From an uncultured Gammaproteobacteria bacterium (GTDB lineage Bacteria; Pseudomonadota; Gammaproteobacteria; Pseudomonadales; Ketobacteraceae): a stretch of 64,000 nt of DNA. Below are positions 1 to 10,305 of the stretch, piece after piece. Location: NCBI GenBank assembly GCA_913063125.1, contig CAJXZM010000001.1, positions 1-64,000 on the forward strand. Reading direction: 5' to 3'. The stretch's first letter is position 1; each line of letters opens with the position of its first letter. Under the pieces are notes generated by a model, which made no database searches, was not told the DNA's origin, and saw only the letters and a program-made list of their open reading frames with translations. A program made the position numbers and the translations under genes.

Positions 1-2
1 AC

Positions 3-587
3 CCTATATTTCAGCAGGTTTGTGGCGTCTTAGCATCTTTTCCTTCCTTTTTTACCTCACAAGAGCGGAGAAGAGCCGTGATTTGCTGTGTTCGTAACCC
101 CGCATGGGTTATGGATAGCTTTGAAAGTATTTACCGAAAAAACCCCTTTGATTACAGTCGCATGTTTAACCCAGGAACGCGACAAACAGTGTACTCCCGT
201 TGCGAGTCCTTAATCAGTTCCGGTGGTGCTGCTGGTAGCAGTTGGATGGCTTTAAAAGAAGCTTACTATGGTGAGTTCTCAGATCGCCTACTACTTATCG
301 ATTATGATTTATTAACCCAACACCCCACACGTACCATTGAATTGCTATATGAATTTATTGGTGAGCCTTTGTTTGATCACGATTTTGATAATGTTATTTA
401 CGAAGAAAACGAGTTTGATCGAAAACTCGGGGTAAAAGGTTTGCACAGCGTAAAGAAAAAAGTCGAATTTAAGTCTCGGCGCAGTATCTTGCCCCCCGAT
501 CTTTTTCAAAAATACAGCGAAATGTCTTTTTGGCAAGATAGCGCAGGCACCTCCGCCAGTATTATTGCACCGAAAGCGACAAGCTAG
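3..587 (+). CDS. Sulfotransferase family protein, 5' end outside window
   Basis: The reading frame is open from the window edge through a GTG at 78, so this is the C-terminal part of a longer protein rather than a 169-residue one. The segment VICCVRNPAWVMDS matches the core beta strand and 3'-phosphate loop (VRDP-like) of PAPS-dependent sulfotransferases, and the later LLLIDYDLLTQHPTRTIELLYEFIGEP is the typical strand and helix after it (YE-L--P---I--L-dFLG). The 5'-phosphosulfate-binding loop that normally lies near the N-terminus is upstream of the window. The family moves sulfate from PAPS to hydroxyl or amino groups of small molecules, sugars or peptides; the substrate cannot be inferred. 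The next gene begins 88 nt downstream on the same strand. Confidence 0.8.
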   Translation, partial: PIFQQVCGVLASFPSFFTSQERRRAVICCVRNPAWVMDSFESIYRKNPFDYSRMFNPGTRQTVYSRCESLISSGGAAGSSWMALKEAYYGEFSDRLLLIDYDLLTQHPTRTIELLYEFIGEPLFDHDFDNVIYEENEFDRKLGVKGLHSVKKKVEFKSRRSILPPDLFQKYSEMSFWQDSAGTSASIIAPKATS

Positions 588-675
588 TCTGCTGTGGCAG
601 GATAGCTGCCGCCGCAATACAGATTGCTATTCGAATAAAATTATTTTAAAAAGTAAAAGTAGTAAAGGCCAGCTT

Positions 676-3600
676 ATGAGTAAACACGCACTAAATGGTA
701 TTGTAGCCGCTATGTTGCCCTTGGGTTTAACTGCTGCATCAGGGCAGGCACTGGGAGCCTATACTTATTTAGGCAGTCGTCAAAATAAGAGCGCTTCGGC
801 GATTGTTTATAATAGACCTAGTAATCAGGCTGGCCCCGCTTTAACGGGCGATAGGTCATTACAAACAATTTCTCAGCTTAGGCGAGGCGTTGAAACTACG
901 ATTAACCCATCGCAGCTGACGATCAAAAAAAATCATGCGACAGAAAAACCCTCTGGCCGAGCTGCTAGGAATGTACAGCTACAAATTGTTAAACACGAGC
1001 AAGCCCAAGAGTTGATGATCGTTGACGGTGCGGTGCCGGACAAAGCGCTCTTTTATAAAGACCTGAAAGCCAATGTTGATGTAGTAGAGCTAGCCCCGGG
1101 GCAAAATGGTTTAGCGCAACTCACAGATATTCTATCTCGTTACAAAAACCTCAAAGCCTTACACATAGTTTCCCACGCCGATGCGGGGGTTGTTTATTTG
1201 GGAAACAGTAAAATTACCGAGGCCTCATTACGGGCAGAAATAGACATCTTGTCTGAACTTGATAACAGCTTAAACGATGGTGCAGACCTGTTGTTTTACG
1301 GTTGTAATTTGGCGAGCGGGCAGGCGGGTAAGGGATTTCTCGAACTTATATCCCATTCAACCAATTTAGATGTAGCAGCCTCCAGTAATGACACAGGGGC
1401 AAGCAACCGCGGTGGTGACTGGGATCTTGAAATTTCAACGGGTAATATCGAAACTGAACAGCCCTTCAGTATAGCGGCCCTGCGCGATTATACCTCGTTA
1501 TTGGTTGTTGCTGATGGTGCAAAGAACTTTGCCGGTTGGGCTGGGAGCGGTGGCGCTACACTAAGCACCACTGACTTTGATATGACAGCCCATGACGGTG
1601 CTGGCGCGGAGACCATCCAGCTTTCTGGCACGTCTGCGTATATGCAGGAAAATGCGGCAGGTGCAACGAATGGTTATTTTTACGTTCAGGCCGATGGTGC
1701 ACAAACCGCAACGTTTGAGCTAACTGGGTTGGTAATGTCGGAGTATGGAGGCGATAGAACAACATCGGATCTGTACATTATCGGAAATGTATCCGGTGGT
1801 GGTACGGTAACATCCAGCACCCTTAATGGCACCGGTGGCCAAGATACGTTTACGTTTGGTGCCGGTCAACTAGGTACCTTTAGCGGTGTGGCGCTTACTG
1901 GTTTTAAGGTTTATTTCGATACTGTAGGTACTGCGGATTACACAAATTTTGATAGCTTTACCGTTGCTAACGGTGCGGGCCCCAACGGCGCACCCACTAA
2001 TATTACTTTAACATCCAGCACGATTGCCCAAAGCGCTACCTCGCTCGGGGCCGACATCGGCACACTGGACGCTACGGATGCCGACGATAGTAGCTTTACC
2101 TTCACACTGGTCAGCAATGGCACGGCGGCCAATGGTGCCTGCGGTGGTGGCAAAGATGCCGACAATGCGAGCTTCCAGGTGAATACGGCTACCTTTGAAA
2201 CGGCTGGAGCCCTCGCTGCAGGAAGCTACGATGTCTGTTTGCAGGCCAATGATGGTACGACCACTTTTGAAAAAACCCATAGCATCACAGTCACCGATGA
2301 TGTGCCGCCGGTTTATGAAAACTCAACGCCGAGTTTGTCTGGTGTTACTAACTCCGGTGCAACGATTAATGTACAGCTTGATGAAATTGGTACTGCTTAT
2401 TGGGTAGTTGTAGCTGATGGCGCGGGCGCACCCAGTGTTGGCCAGGTGAAGCTAGGGCAGGACAGCGGTGGTGGCGGTGCAATTGATAGTGGCAACTTTG
2501 CCATTGGCACTGCCAGCACTAACTTGACTGATACACTTGCCGGGCTTACTGGCCTCACGGCCTACGATGTGTATGTAGTCTCGCAAGATGATGAGGGCTC
2601 GCCGAATGTGCAGGCCTCCGTGACTGGACCGGTTAACCTTACAACTTTGAGCACCTCCCCAGCTATTAGTATTGCCGCTGGCAACCTCGCTTATACTGAA
2701 AATGCTGCTGTTACCCAGGTCGATTCTGCGGGAACCTTATCCGATGCTGATGGTGACGCCGAATGGGATGGTGGTACATTGACTGTGCAGATTTCCGCCA
2801 ACGCCGATGCGGGTGACGAATTATCCATCCCCGATAATGTTGTAGGTACCATCAATACTTCGGGTACGGATATACTCGATGGTGGAACCGTTATTGGTAC
2901 ATTGAGTGACGCTGAAGGCACCGTCACCAACAACTCAACATTGACTATCACTTTCGATTCCGATGCCACCAATGCGCTAGTGCAAGAGGTGGTGCAATCA
3001 ATTCATTACCGCAGCACAGTAGAGGACCCAGGTACATCCAATCGAACCGTTACCTTTACCGCCACCGATAAAAATGCATCTTCAGCCAATGATGCACGTG
3101 TAATCGCCCTAACGGCAACCAACGATGAACCCACGCTCACTGCTACCGGTAGCGACCCTACCTTTACGGAAGGCGGCGGCGCGGCGGGTGTGTTCAGTGC
3201 CGCATCGGCCTCAACCATTGAGAGCGCCGATACGCTGGCAGGAATGACACTGACGGTGACCAATGTTAACGATGGCGCAGACGAAGTACTCAGCTTCGAT
3301 GGCTCCAGCATACAATTGACCCATCTATTTAATGTTCCGGTGACCGCCACCAATAGTCTCGATGTTTCTGTCTCTGTGGCTGCCACAACCGCAACAGTCA
3401 GTTTCACTGGTGAGAGCCTTACCGAATTGCAACTGGAGACTCTGGTAGACGCTATTACTTATAGCAACGCCAATGAAGACCCCAATACCTCTAATCGCGT
3501 TATCACTATTACTTCGCTGACTGACGATGGTGCTAACGGTGGCTCGGACGACAATGTGAGTGCGCCTGCACTTGTTTCAACGGTGACAGTTGCTGCGGTG

Positions 3601-6600
3601 AATGATGCGCCCACCGACATTACACTAACAGCCAGCACAATTAGCCAAAGTGCAACCTCGCTGGGTGCCGACATCGGTACACTGGGCGCAACAGATGCAG
3701 ACGATGCTGGTTTTACCTACACACTTGTTAGCAACGGCACAGCCGCAAATGGTGCCTGTGGTGCTGGTAATGACGCCGATAATGCAAGCTTTCAGGTTAA
3801 TACTGCCACCTTTGAAACGGCAGGCATTGTTGTTGGCGGAAGTTACAACGTGTGCTTGCAGGTTAGTGACGGTACAACGACTTTTGAAAAGACCCATACC
3901 ATCACGGTTACCGATGATGTCCTCCCAACCTTTGAAAATGCCACCCCAAGCCTGAGCGCAGTGATTACAACAGGAGCCACGCTCAACGTTCAGCTCGATG
4001 AAATCGGTACAGCTTATTGGGTGGTGGTTGCCGATGGCGCGGGGGCGCCCAGTGTAGCGCAAGTAAAACTAGGGCAGGATAGTGGCGGTGGTGGGGCTAC
4101 TGCCAGTGGAAACTTTGCCATCGGCACCGCGAGTACCAATGTTACCGATGCTATTGGTGGGCTTGTTGCCAATACGGATTACGATGTCTACGTAGTTGCG
4201 GAAGACGATGAAGGTACACCGAATGTTCAAGCAGCGGTAACTGGCCCGATCGATCTTGCTACCCCTGTTCAACCGCCCGAAATTACATCGGTAACCTATG
4301 ATGCTTCGAACGGGAAGTTGATTGTGACCGGTCTCGGCTTTGATGTTGACGGCGGTGACGACGTAATTGTATCACTGCTCACTATTCATGGTGCCAGCGG
4401 TGAAAGTCGCGTATTAACCACGGCTAACGTCGAGCGCGATAGCGTGACACAGTTCACCGTAGACCTTAACGGTGCTGATACGGTTGCCGTGAACGCGATA
4501 TTTAACCAAGACGGTGGCTCCCCTACTGGTGAGGGAGGGAATTATTACATTGAAGCCACAGATGGTTTCATTGCCGCCACAGCAGGTGCTGATAACACGG
4601 GTAATATTATTACCGTCAGCAATATATCAGACCCAATTATCACCGGCGCAACCTATAACGTAGGCTCTGGCGTATTAACCATTACCGGCTCGGACTTCCC
4701 CAGTTTTACCGGTGTCACTAATGATGTTGTCACCGCTTTGCTGTCCGTTGACGGCGAGGGCGGTGCCTATGGGCTTACGGGAAGCAGTGTTGAGCGTGGT
4801 TCCGCTACCTCTATTACCATTACCCTTGATGCGACTGACCAAACCGGGTTACAGAAGTTAATTAACAAAAACGGTGCAACATCAACAAGTGGTCAAACTT
4901 ACTTCCTTGATGCTGCCGACAATTGGGCTGCCGGTGCCGGTGCGGGCGCACCTGATATCAGTGTCGCCAATGTGGCACTGACTGCTAGCGGCGTACCGGG
5001 GCCATCAATTTCATCTGCCACCTATGATAGCAGCACGGATACATTGGTTGTTACCGGACAGAACATGTTAAAGAAAACCGGTGGCATTAATGATATTGAT
5101 ATTTCCACGTTGACCTTGACCGGTGAAGCGGGTGGGACCTATCAGTTATCTACCAGCACGGATGTAGAGCTTACCGATAGCACCAGCTTTAGCCTAACGT
5201 TGATCGGCGGTGATATAGCCGCTGTTGAGAACTTATTACATATTAATGGTACGACATCGGATAGCGGTCAAACCTATAATCTGGCAGCAGCGGAAGATTG
5301 GAATACCGGCGCGGACGCAGCGGTTAACATTGCCGACGGTGCTGCGCCTGTCACTGTGAGTGGTTATCCGGTACCGAATATTACTTCGGCAACCTATGAC
5401 GCCAACACCGGCGATCTGGTGGTAACCGGTGCTAATTTTGAGTCAAAAGTCGGCGGAGTTAATGATATTGATGTCTCACTCCTGACCTTTACCGGACAGG
5501 GTGGTGCTACCTACACATTAACCGCTGTCGATGATGTGGAGCGTGACGGTGGTAGTCCGACGACACAGTTTAATGTCACGCTTAGTGGTGCAGATAAAAT
5601 AGCCGTTGATAATATCTTGAATAAAAATGGAGCCGCCTCTGCTGATGCTATCACTTATAACTTGGCTGCTGGGGACGACTTTAATGCCAGCGTGCTGCAG
5701 GGTAATACCAGTGATGCTACAGCCACCATCGCCGTTAGCTCGGTTGCCCCAGCCGTCACGGTGCCTGCCAGCACTATTGACGTCAATGCGGCAACTCAGG
5801 CAGTTAGCGGTACCTTCACAACCAACGGTACCACCATTAGTCTCTTCCTTGATACAGGTAATGACGGTACCCCCGATGGCGGTGCATTAGGTACTGATAA
5901 TGTAGCGGGGGGTACGTGGTCAATCACGGCGACGTTGGCGGACGATACAGTGTTTGATTATTTAGTGGTTGCTGATCAAGGAGGAGGCAATGAATCCTTG
6001 TATATGGATGTGCCAACCATCACTGAAGATTCGACGGTGCCAGTGGGTTACAGTGCCGTCATTGATGCGGCGATTGGTGTTGGCAATGATACGGCACTCT
6101 CCTTTACCTTTTCAGGAGCAGAGGTCGGCACTACATATGACTACACAATCACGACAGATGGTGGTGCTGGCACAGCAGTGGGCACGGGTACCATCGCCAC
6201 GGCAACCGATAAAATCACCAATGTGAATGTATCAGCTGTTCAAGATGGGACCTTAACCCTAAGCGTCACGCTTACCGATGATGCCTCGAACATTGGTGTA
6301 GCGGCAACGGATACGGAAAACAAAGATACCTTTGTGCCTACTCCAGCTAACGTACCACCTACAGCAGGTAATGACAGCGCCACAACGGTTGAGGGGACAC
6401 CGGTAGTTATCAGCGTTTTGACTAATGATAGCGATAGCGACGGCGCGCTGGCCACGAACAGCGTGGTGCCAACCACCCCCGCGAACGGTAGCACATCCGT
6501 TAATACATCTACGGGGGCCATTACTTATACCCCTAGCGAAACGTTTGTGGGAGCCGACAGCTTTACGTATACCGTAAGGGACAATCAGGGAGGGGTGTCA

Positions 6601-9600
6601 AACTCGGCAACGGTCTCGGTCAGCGTGACGGCTGCAGAGGTTGTTAATGCAGCGCCCATTGCGGTTGCCGATACCGCAAATACGACTGAAAATACGAGCG
6701 TTGCGATTACGGTATTGGGCAATGATAGTGATACAGATGGATCATTGGCCCTTAATAGTGTCGCCGTTGTAACCAGCCCTGCCAATGGCAGTGTCAGCAT
6801 CGATACGACAACGGGTGTTATTACGTATACGCCCAGCGATGCGTTTGTGGGAGATGACAGTTTTACCTACACCGTCAGTGATGATGAGGGAGCAATCTCG
6901 GATCCTGCAACGGTTTCGGTTAGCGTGACGGCTGAACCGGTTGTCGAAGTACCCATCGTGCCAACGGTCTCTATAGATCCGCGCCAGGTTAACATCACCA
7001 CCAATAGACTCGCCTTTAGCATTGCTGATGCAGGAATCGATAGTGGTTATCAATTCACGCTGACCAGTGCGGGCGGAGGCAGTGTTAGTGGTAGTGGTCT
7101 GGTGAATGACGCAGGCTTGGTTAGCGATGTTAATATCGAAGACTTAGGTGATGGAGAGTGGACGCTTGCGGTGAGTATCACGGATGCTTTGGGTAATAAG
7201 ATCATTCTGGAGGAGGTCAGCTACACAATGCCCAGCGGAGAACTTGATGCTGCTGGGCTCTATACAGTTATTACTTTGAGTCAGCTGCAGAGCTTGGGTC
7301 TTGCGGGTGTCGACGATAGTACGTCTAATTGCGATTGCCGTAAGAATCGTAGCGGTAGCTTGGTCTTGTTATCAGGAAGGCATCGGTTTGCCTGGACAGC
7401 CGAGCCCGCTATTTTAGATGTATGGCCGTTGGTGTCATTTGGTTTAAGTAAAACAGTGTCAGAAGGCGAAGACTCGACAGTTGATTTCTTTCTGAGTGGT
7501 CCTGCACCTGAATACCCTTACTCGGTTGCCTACATAACCAGTGGTACGGCAGATAGTGCAGATCATAGTCTTACGGATGGCAATGTGACTTTCACTGCAG
7601 TTGCAGCCGAAGCGCAAACGGTTGGGTTTAGTACGACAGGTGAAGATGGTAGTGAAAGCGATGAAACGATCATTGTTGCATTTTCTGATGGATCCATTAA
7701 CGCGGGCGTACAAAACAGCCAGACGATAGCGATTCGTGAAGGTAATGTCGCCCCCTCCGTTAGCTTGGTAGCGACTCAAAGTGGCTCTCAAGGGTTGATT
7801 TTTAGTAACACCGTTGGGTCAAGCTCGATTATCGTTCAGTCAAGTGTTACTGATGGCAATGGAGAGGATGTCCATGTCTATAGTTGGGCGCAAAGCGGTT
7901 TAACCGATACTGACAGCAGTGATACGAGCTTTACGTTTGATCCTTCGGGATTAACTGCGGGTTCTTATGAATTATCATTGACCGTGACGGATAATGGGGC
8001 TCCACAGGAAGCAGATAGCGCGTTGATCTACATAGTGCTTAAAGATGCGTTGCCGGTCTTAACGAGTTCGGCCGATTCTGATAATGACGGTCTGACAGAT
8101 GCTGAAGAAGGGTTGGCTGATACGGATAGTGATGGTGTTCCCGATTATCTTGATCCTCCATTACCTGCTCATATTTTACCGACGGTAGCGTCTGAACCCG
8201 ATATCTATTTGGTGGAGTGTGATCCTAGCGCCGATTGTCGGTTAGGTTCCTTTGCGATTCAAGGGGAAAATAGCGGCGTGGCGTTATCTGAAGAGGACCA
8301 GGAAGCCCTGTTAGATGATGACGAAGGACACACCACCAGTGGAGCAGTCTTTGATTTTGCAGGGGCTCTGCCTGAAGTGGGTGATTCACTGCGTATAGTG
8401 ATACCCCTAAGATCAGCGATTCCCGCGAAAGCGGTTTATCGTAAATACACGGTAGAAAATGGCTGGACAGATTTTGTCATTGGCTTGAATAATAATTATT
8501 ACTCAACAGAGGGTGATGAAGGTTTATGTCCTCCCCCGGGTGATGACCTTTGGGTGGAAGGCTTAACGGAAGGTGACCTGTGTTTGCAGTTAGAAATAGA
8601 GGATGGTGGCCCGAATGATTCAGACGGAGAAGCCAATGGTACGGTCGTTGACCCAGGTGCTATTGCCGTACCCGATGCAGATGTTATTCCTGTACCAGAG
8701 CAGCATGCGCCAGTAGCAGTTGATGATGATGCCAGTGTGAGTATGAATGGTTCGGTGATCATTGATGTGTTAAGCAATGATAGCGATGAGGATGGCGATA
8801 CGTTGTCGCTGCAAATGGTCAGCGTCGACTCCGGAACAGTGAGCATTGAGCCGAGTGAGGAAGTGCTCTATGTGCCAGCGGCTGGGTTTTTTGGTAATGC
8901 GCTCATTACCTATACCGTTGAGGATGGCGCGGGTGGATCGGATACGGCGAATGTATTTGTGTCGGTCACGAAGCAGTATAAAAGCTCAGGTAAAGGTGGT
9001 GGAATGGGTTGGCCTATGATCGCATTACTGTTGCTTAGTGCATTGAGAAAGTACCGACCTCGTCGAAGCTCACTGCCAATGGTGATTATGTCTGGCGGAT
9101 TAGCGGCATTGTTACCTGCTCCTGAAAGCCATGCAGCCGATTGGTCAGCGATCAGCGATAAGGGCTTTGTAGAGCTGGAAGTTTTCACGCTTGAGGGCTC
9201 CCAGGGGCGCAGTGATTTTACCGGTGATATGATGAAGCAGGGTATTGATACGGAGGTGTTCGGTTATGATGTGACACGAACTGGGTATCAAGTTTCATTG
9301 GGGTATACGTACAACTCCTACGCCACATTGTTAGTGGGTTATACCGACTTAGGTGATGTTAATGTGGATTTTGAAACCGCCGCAGTGGATCAAAATGCCG
9401 TAGGCACTGCGTTGGAAAAAAGCCATCCGCTAACAGGGGATGGCTTGTCGATGACTTACCGTTATCGACATAATGTAATGAACGATATCAGTGTGATTGC
9501 CGATGTGGGGGTATTGTTCTGGAGCAGTGATATCGATACCAGTGGAAGCAATGCATCGCCGAAAATTGATGATGGTATAGACCCGATGCTGGCGCTAGGC

Positions 9601-9711
9601 ATAGAGTACGCCGTGTCGGCTAATGCAGCGGTAGGCTTAAAATACCGTTATCAACGCCTTGATGATCAGAGTGCAAGTGGTTTTGGGTTGTTGGTTCGGG
9701 GGAGCTTTTAG
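676..9711 (+). CDS. Giant DUF4347 repeat protein with choice-of-anchor U domain and C-terminal outer-membrane barrel
   Basis: I chose the ATG at 676 because it opens a signal peptide (MSKHALNGIVAAMLPLGLTA...GQALG); the frame also extends upstream to a TTG without one. The 3,011-residue protein has, in order: a DUF4347 domain (about residues 113-275, with HIVSHADAG and LLFYGCNLASG); long Ig/cadherin-like repeats (about 435-2130) including a duplicated block and four copies of an ITSATYD...VVTG unit; two Asp-rich bacterial Ig-like modules (GNDSATTVEGTPV and VADTANTTENTSV); a Ca2+-binding thrombospondin type 3-like stretch (DSDNDGLTDAEEG, about 2467); a choice-of-anchor U-like domain (about 2552-2650); one more Ig-like module; then GKGGGMGW plus a hydrophobic run and RKYRPRR (about 2770-2796), which resembles a GlyGly-CTERM sorting signal. 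After it come a second signal-like segment ending SHA-AD and about 190 residues of beta-barrel pattern ending in Phe, as outer-membrane barrels do. Likely a surface adhesin or stalk protein; function is inferred. Confidence 0.85.
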   Translation: MSKHALNGIVAAMLPLGLTAASGQALGAYTYLGSRQNKSASAIVYNRPSNQAGPALTGDRSLQTISQLRRGVETTINPSQLTIKKNHATEKPSGRAARNVQLQIVKHEQAQELMIVDGAVPDKALFYKDLKANVDVVELAPGQNGLAQLTDILSRYKNLKALHIVSHADAGVVYLGNSKITEASLRAEIDILSELDNSLNDGADLLFYGCNLASGQAGKGFLELISHSTNLDVAASSNDTGASNRGGDWDLEISTGNIETEQPFSIAALRDYTSLLVVADGAKNFAGWAGSGGATLSTTDFDMTAHDGAGAETIQLSGTSAYMQENAAGATNGYFYVQADGAQTATFELTGLVMSEYGGDRTTSDLYIIGNVSGGGTVTSSTLNGTGGQDTFTFGAGQLGTFSGVALTGFKVYFDTVGTADYTNFDSFTVANGAGPNGAPTNITLTSSTIAQSATSLGADIGTLDATDADDSSFTFTLVSNGTAANGACGGGKDADNASFQVNTATFETAGALAAGSYDVCLQANDGTTTFEKTHSITVTDDVPPVYENSTPSLSGVTNSGATINVQLDEIGTAYWVVVADGAGAPSVGQVKLGQDSGGGGAIDSGNFAIGTASTNLTDTLAGLTGLTAYDVYVVSQDDEGSPNVQASVTGPVNLTTLSTSPAISIAAGNLAYTENAAVTQVDSAGTLSDADGDAEWDGGTLTVQISANADAGDELSIPDNVVGTINTSGTDILDGGTVIGTLSDAEGTVTNNSTLTITFDSDATNALVQEVVQSIHYRSTVEDPGTSNRTVTFTATDKNASSANDARVIALTATNDEPTLTATGSDPTFTEGGGAAGVFSAASASTIESADTLAGMTLTVTNVNDGADEVLSFDGSSIQLTHLFNVPVTATNSLDVSVSVAATTATVSFTGESLTELQLETLVDAITYSNANEDPNTSNRVITITSLTDDGANGGSDDNVSAPALVSTVTVAAVNDAPTDITLTASTISQSATSLGADIGTLGATDADDAGFTYTLVSNGTAANGACGAGNDADNASFQVNTATFETAGIVVGGSYNVCLQVSDGTTTFEKTHTITVTDDVLPTFENATPSLSAVITTGATLNVQLDEIGTAYWVVVADGAGAPSVAQVKLGQDSGGGGATASGNFAIGTASTNVTDAIGGLVANTDYDVYVVAEDDEGTPNVQAAVTGPIDLATPVQPPEITSVTYDASNGKLIVTGLGFDVDGGDDVIVSLLTIHGASGESRVLTTANVERDSVTQFTVDLNGADTVAVNAIFNQDGGSPTGEGGNYYIEATDGFIAATAGADNTGNIITVSNISDPIITGATYNVGSGVLTITGSDFPSFTGVTNDVVTALLSVDGEGGAYGLTGSSVERGSATSITITLDATDQTGLQKLINKNGATSTSGQTYFLDAADNWAAGAGAGAPDISVANVALTASGVPGPSISSATYDSSTDTLVVTGQNMLKKTGGINDIDISTLTLTGEAGGTYQLSTSTDVELTDSTSFSLTLIGGDIAAVENLLHINGTTSDSGQTYNLAAAEDWNTGADAAVNIADGAAPVTVSGYPVPNITSATYDANTGDLVVTGANFESKVGGVNDIDVSLLTFTGQGGATYTLTAVDDVERDGGSPTTQFNVTLSGADKIAVDNILNKNGAASADAITYNLAAGDDFNASVLQGNTSDATATIAVSSVAPAVTVPASTIDVNAATQAVSGTFTTNGTTISLFLDTGNDGTPDGGALGTDNVAGGTWSITATLADDTVFDYLVVADQGGGNESLYMDVPTITEDSTVPVGYSAVIDAAIGVGNDTALSFTFSGAEVGTTYDYTITTDGGAGTAVGTGTIATATDKITNVNVSAVQDGTLTLSVTLTDDASNIGVAATDTENKDTFVPTPANVPPTAGNDSATTVEGTPVVISVLTNDSDSDGALATNSVVPTTPANGSTSVNTSTGAITYTPSETFVGADSFTYTVRDNQGGVSNSATVSVSVTAAEVVNAAPIAVADTANTTENTSVAITVLGNDSDTDGSLALNSVAVVTSPANGSVSIDTTTGVITYTPSDAFVGDDSFTYTVSDDEGAISDPATVSVSVTAEPVVEVPIVPTVSIDPRQVNITTNRLAFSIADAGIDSGYQFTLTSAGGGSVSGSGLVNDAGLVSDVNIEDLGDGEWTLAVSITDALGNKIILEEVSYTMPSGELDAAGLYTVITLSQLQSLGLAGVDDSTSNCDCRKNRSGSLVLLSGRHRFAWTAEPAILDVWPLVSFGLSKTVSEGEDSTVDFFLSGPAPEYPYSVAYITSGTADSADHSLTDGNVTFTAVAAEAQTVGFSTTGEDGSESDETIIVAFSDGSINAGVQNSQTIAIREGNVAPSVSLVATQSGSQGLIFSNTVGSSSIIVQSSVTDGNGEDVHVYSWAQSGLTDTDSSDTSFTFDPSGLTAGSYELSLTVTDNGAPQEADSALIYIVLKDALPVLTSSADSDNDGLTDAEEGLADTDSDGVPDYLDPPLPAHILPTVASEPDIYLVECDPSADCRLGSFAIQGENSGVALSEEDQEALLDDDEGHTTSGAVFDFAGALPEVGDSLRIVIPLRSAIPAKAVYRKYTVENGWTDFVIGLNNNYYSTEGDEGLCPPPGDDLWVEGLTEGDLCLQLEIEDGGPNDSDGEANGTVVDPGAIAVPDADVIPVPEQHAPVAVDDDASVSMNGSVIIDVLSNDSDEDGDTLSLQMVSVDSGTVSIEPSEEVLYVPAAGFFGNALITYTVEDGAGGSDTANVFVSVTKQYKSSGKGGGMGWPMIALLLLSALRKYRPRRSSLPMVIMSGGLAALLPAPESHAADWSAISDKGFVELEVFTLEGSQGRSDFTGDMMKQGIDTEVFGYDVTRTGYQVSLGYTYNSYATLLVGYTDLGDVNVDFETAAVDQNAVGTALEKSHPLTGDGLSMTYRYRHNVMNDISVIADVGVLFWSSDIDTSGSNASPKIDDGIDPMLALGIEYAVSANAAVGLKYRYQRLDDQSASGFGLLVRGSF
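1990..4266 (+). repeat. Two-copy internal duplication of about 650 bp in the giant gene
   Basis: The blocks at about 1990-2647 and 3607-4266 encode almost the same 218-residue sequence: both carry SATSLGADIGTL, DNASFQVNTATFETAG, DGTTTFEKTH, QLDEIGTAYWVVVADGAGAP and KLGQDSGGGGA in the same order. The protein copies are close to identical while the codons differ at many third positions, so the copies are not brand new. About 960 bp of different Ig-like sequence separates them. Confidence 0.8.
4273..5735 (+). repeat. Four tandem repeats of about 120 residues
   Basis: Units begin near 4273, 4630, 4999 and 5370 with ITSVTYDASNGKLIVTG, ITGATYNVGSGVLTITG, ISSATYDSSTDTLVVTG and ITSATYDANTGDLVVTG. 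Each goes on with a (G)VNDI/V...LLT..G.GG.Y.L stretch, a VERGS/VERDG-like turn and an N(K)NG motif. They are diverged IPT/Ig-like surface repeats. Confidence 0.75.
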
Positions 9712-9934
9712 GGTTTCGTTGTATTTAGGCCAAGACATTTCATTGCATGAAAAATACCATAATACAAAAAAACATCAAAAGACCCTATACGTTTAGACCC
9801 TCTAGAAAAGCAATAAAAGAGATCAAAATAAATACAAAAATAGTGTCCCCAAGGGGCTTGCGCAGCTGGCCGTAATAATAGATAAATGGCAACTAGCTCA
9901 GGTCTTAGTCATTAGAAAGCAGTAAGGGATAACT

Positions 9935-10174
9935 ATGGAAGCAGCGGAAAAAGTTGATATTTCTTCACTATCGGATAGAGAGCTTGCGTGTTGGGCAGTG
10001 CAATATGGGGGTTGGAAGTATCTGCATTCAACCGATCAGTTGTGTGACCCATCAGGAAACCTTACTATTTCTCGCGGGTGGGAGAATATTGGGTCTAATC
10101 GTCGCAAAGATATCATTGCTCAGATGGAGGGTAGCTCAACGATTACGCAGATAGAGTCGATTATTGAGGACTAA
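9935..10174 (+). CDS. Small hypothetical protein (79 aa)
   Basis: I do not recognise this protein. The start is well supported: AAGGGAT lies 5-8 nt before the ATG. The sequence is soluble and acidic at its ends, with a central Trp/Gly-rich part (CWAVQYGGWKYLHST) and a basic NRRKDIIAQM helix; no signal peptide or membrane segment is visible. A second overlapping frame of 66 codons here lacks a ribosome binding site. The gene stands alone between the giant surface-protein gene and the Tat amidase gene 131 nt downstream; whether it is cotranscribed with the latter is not clear. Confidence 0.55.
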   Translation: MEAAEKVDISSLSDRELACWAVQYGGWKYLHSTDQLCDPSGNLTISRGWENIGSNRRKDIIAQMEGSSTITQIESIIED

Positions 10175-10305
10175 CAAAAAATACGTCAGTCTATTGCCTC
10201 CGTCGCAAAGAGCATCGTTAATGAATTAAAGATAAATCCAAACTGAGATGAGTTGTTAATCTGCTTTGTTGCGAGTGCTGTACGTTAAACGACTAGTTTA
10301 TAATT

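Noticed and set aside
3006..3407. Minus-strand frames of 90-145 codons inside the giant gene
   Set aside because: They lie opposite Thr/Ser/Val-rich repeat codons, where the antisense frame stays open by composition; they lack ribosome binding sites and resemble no family.
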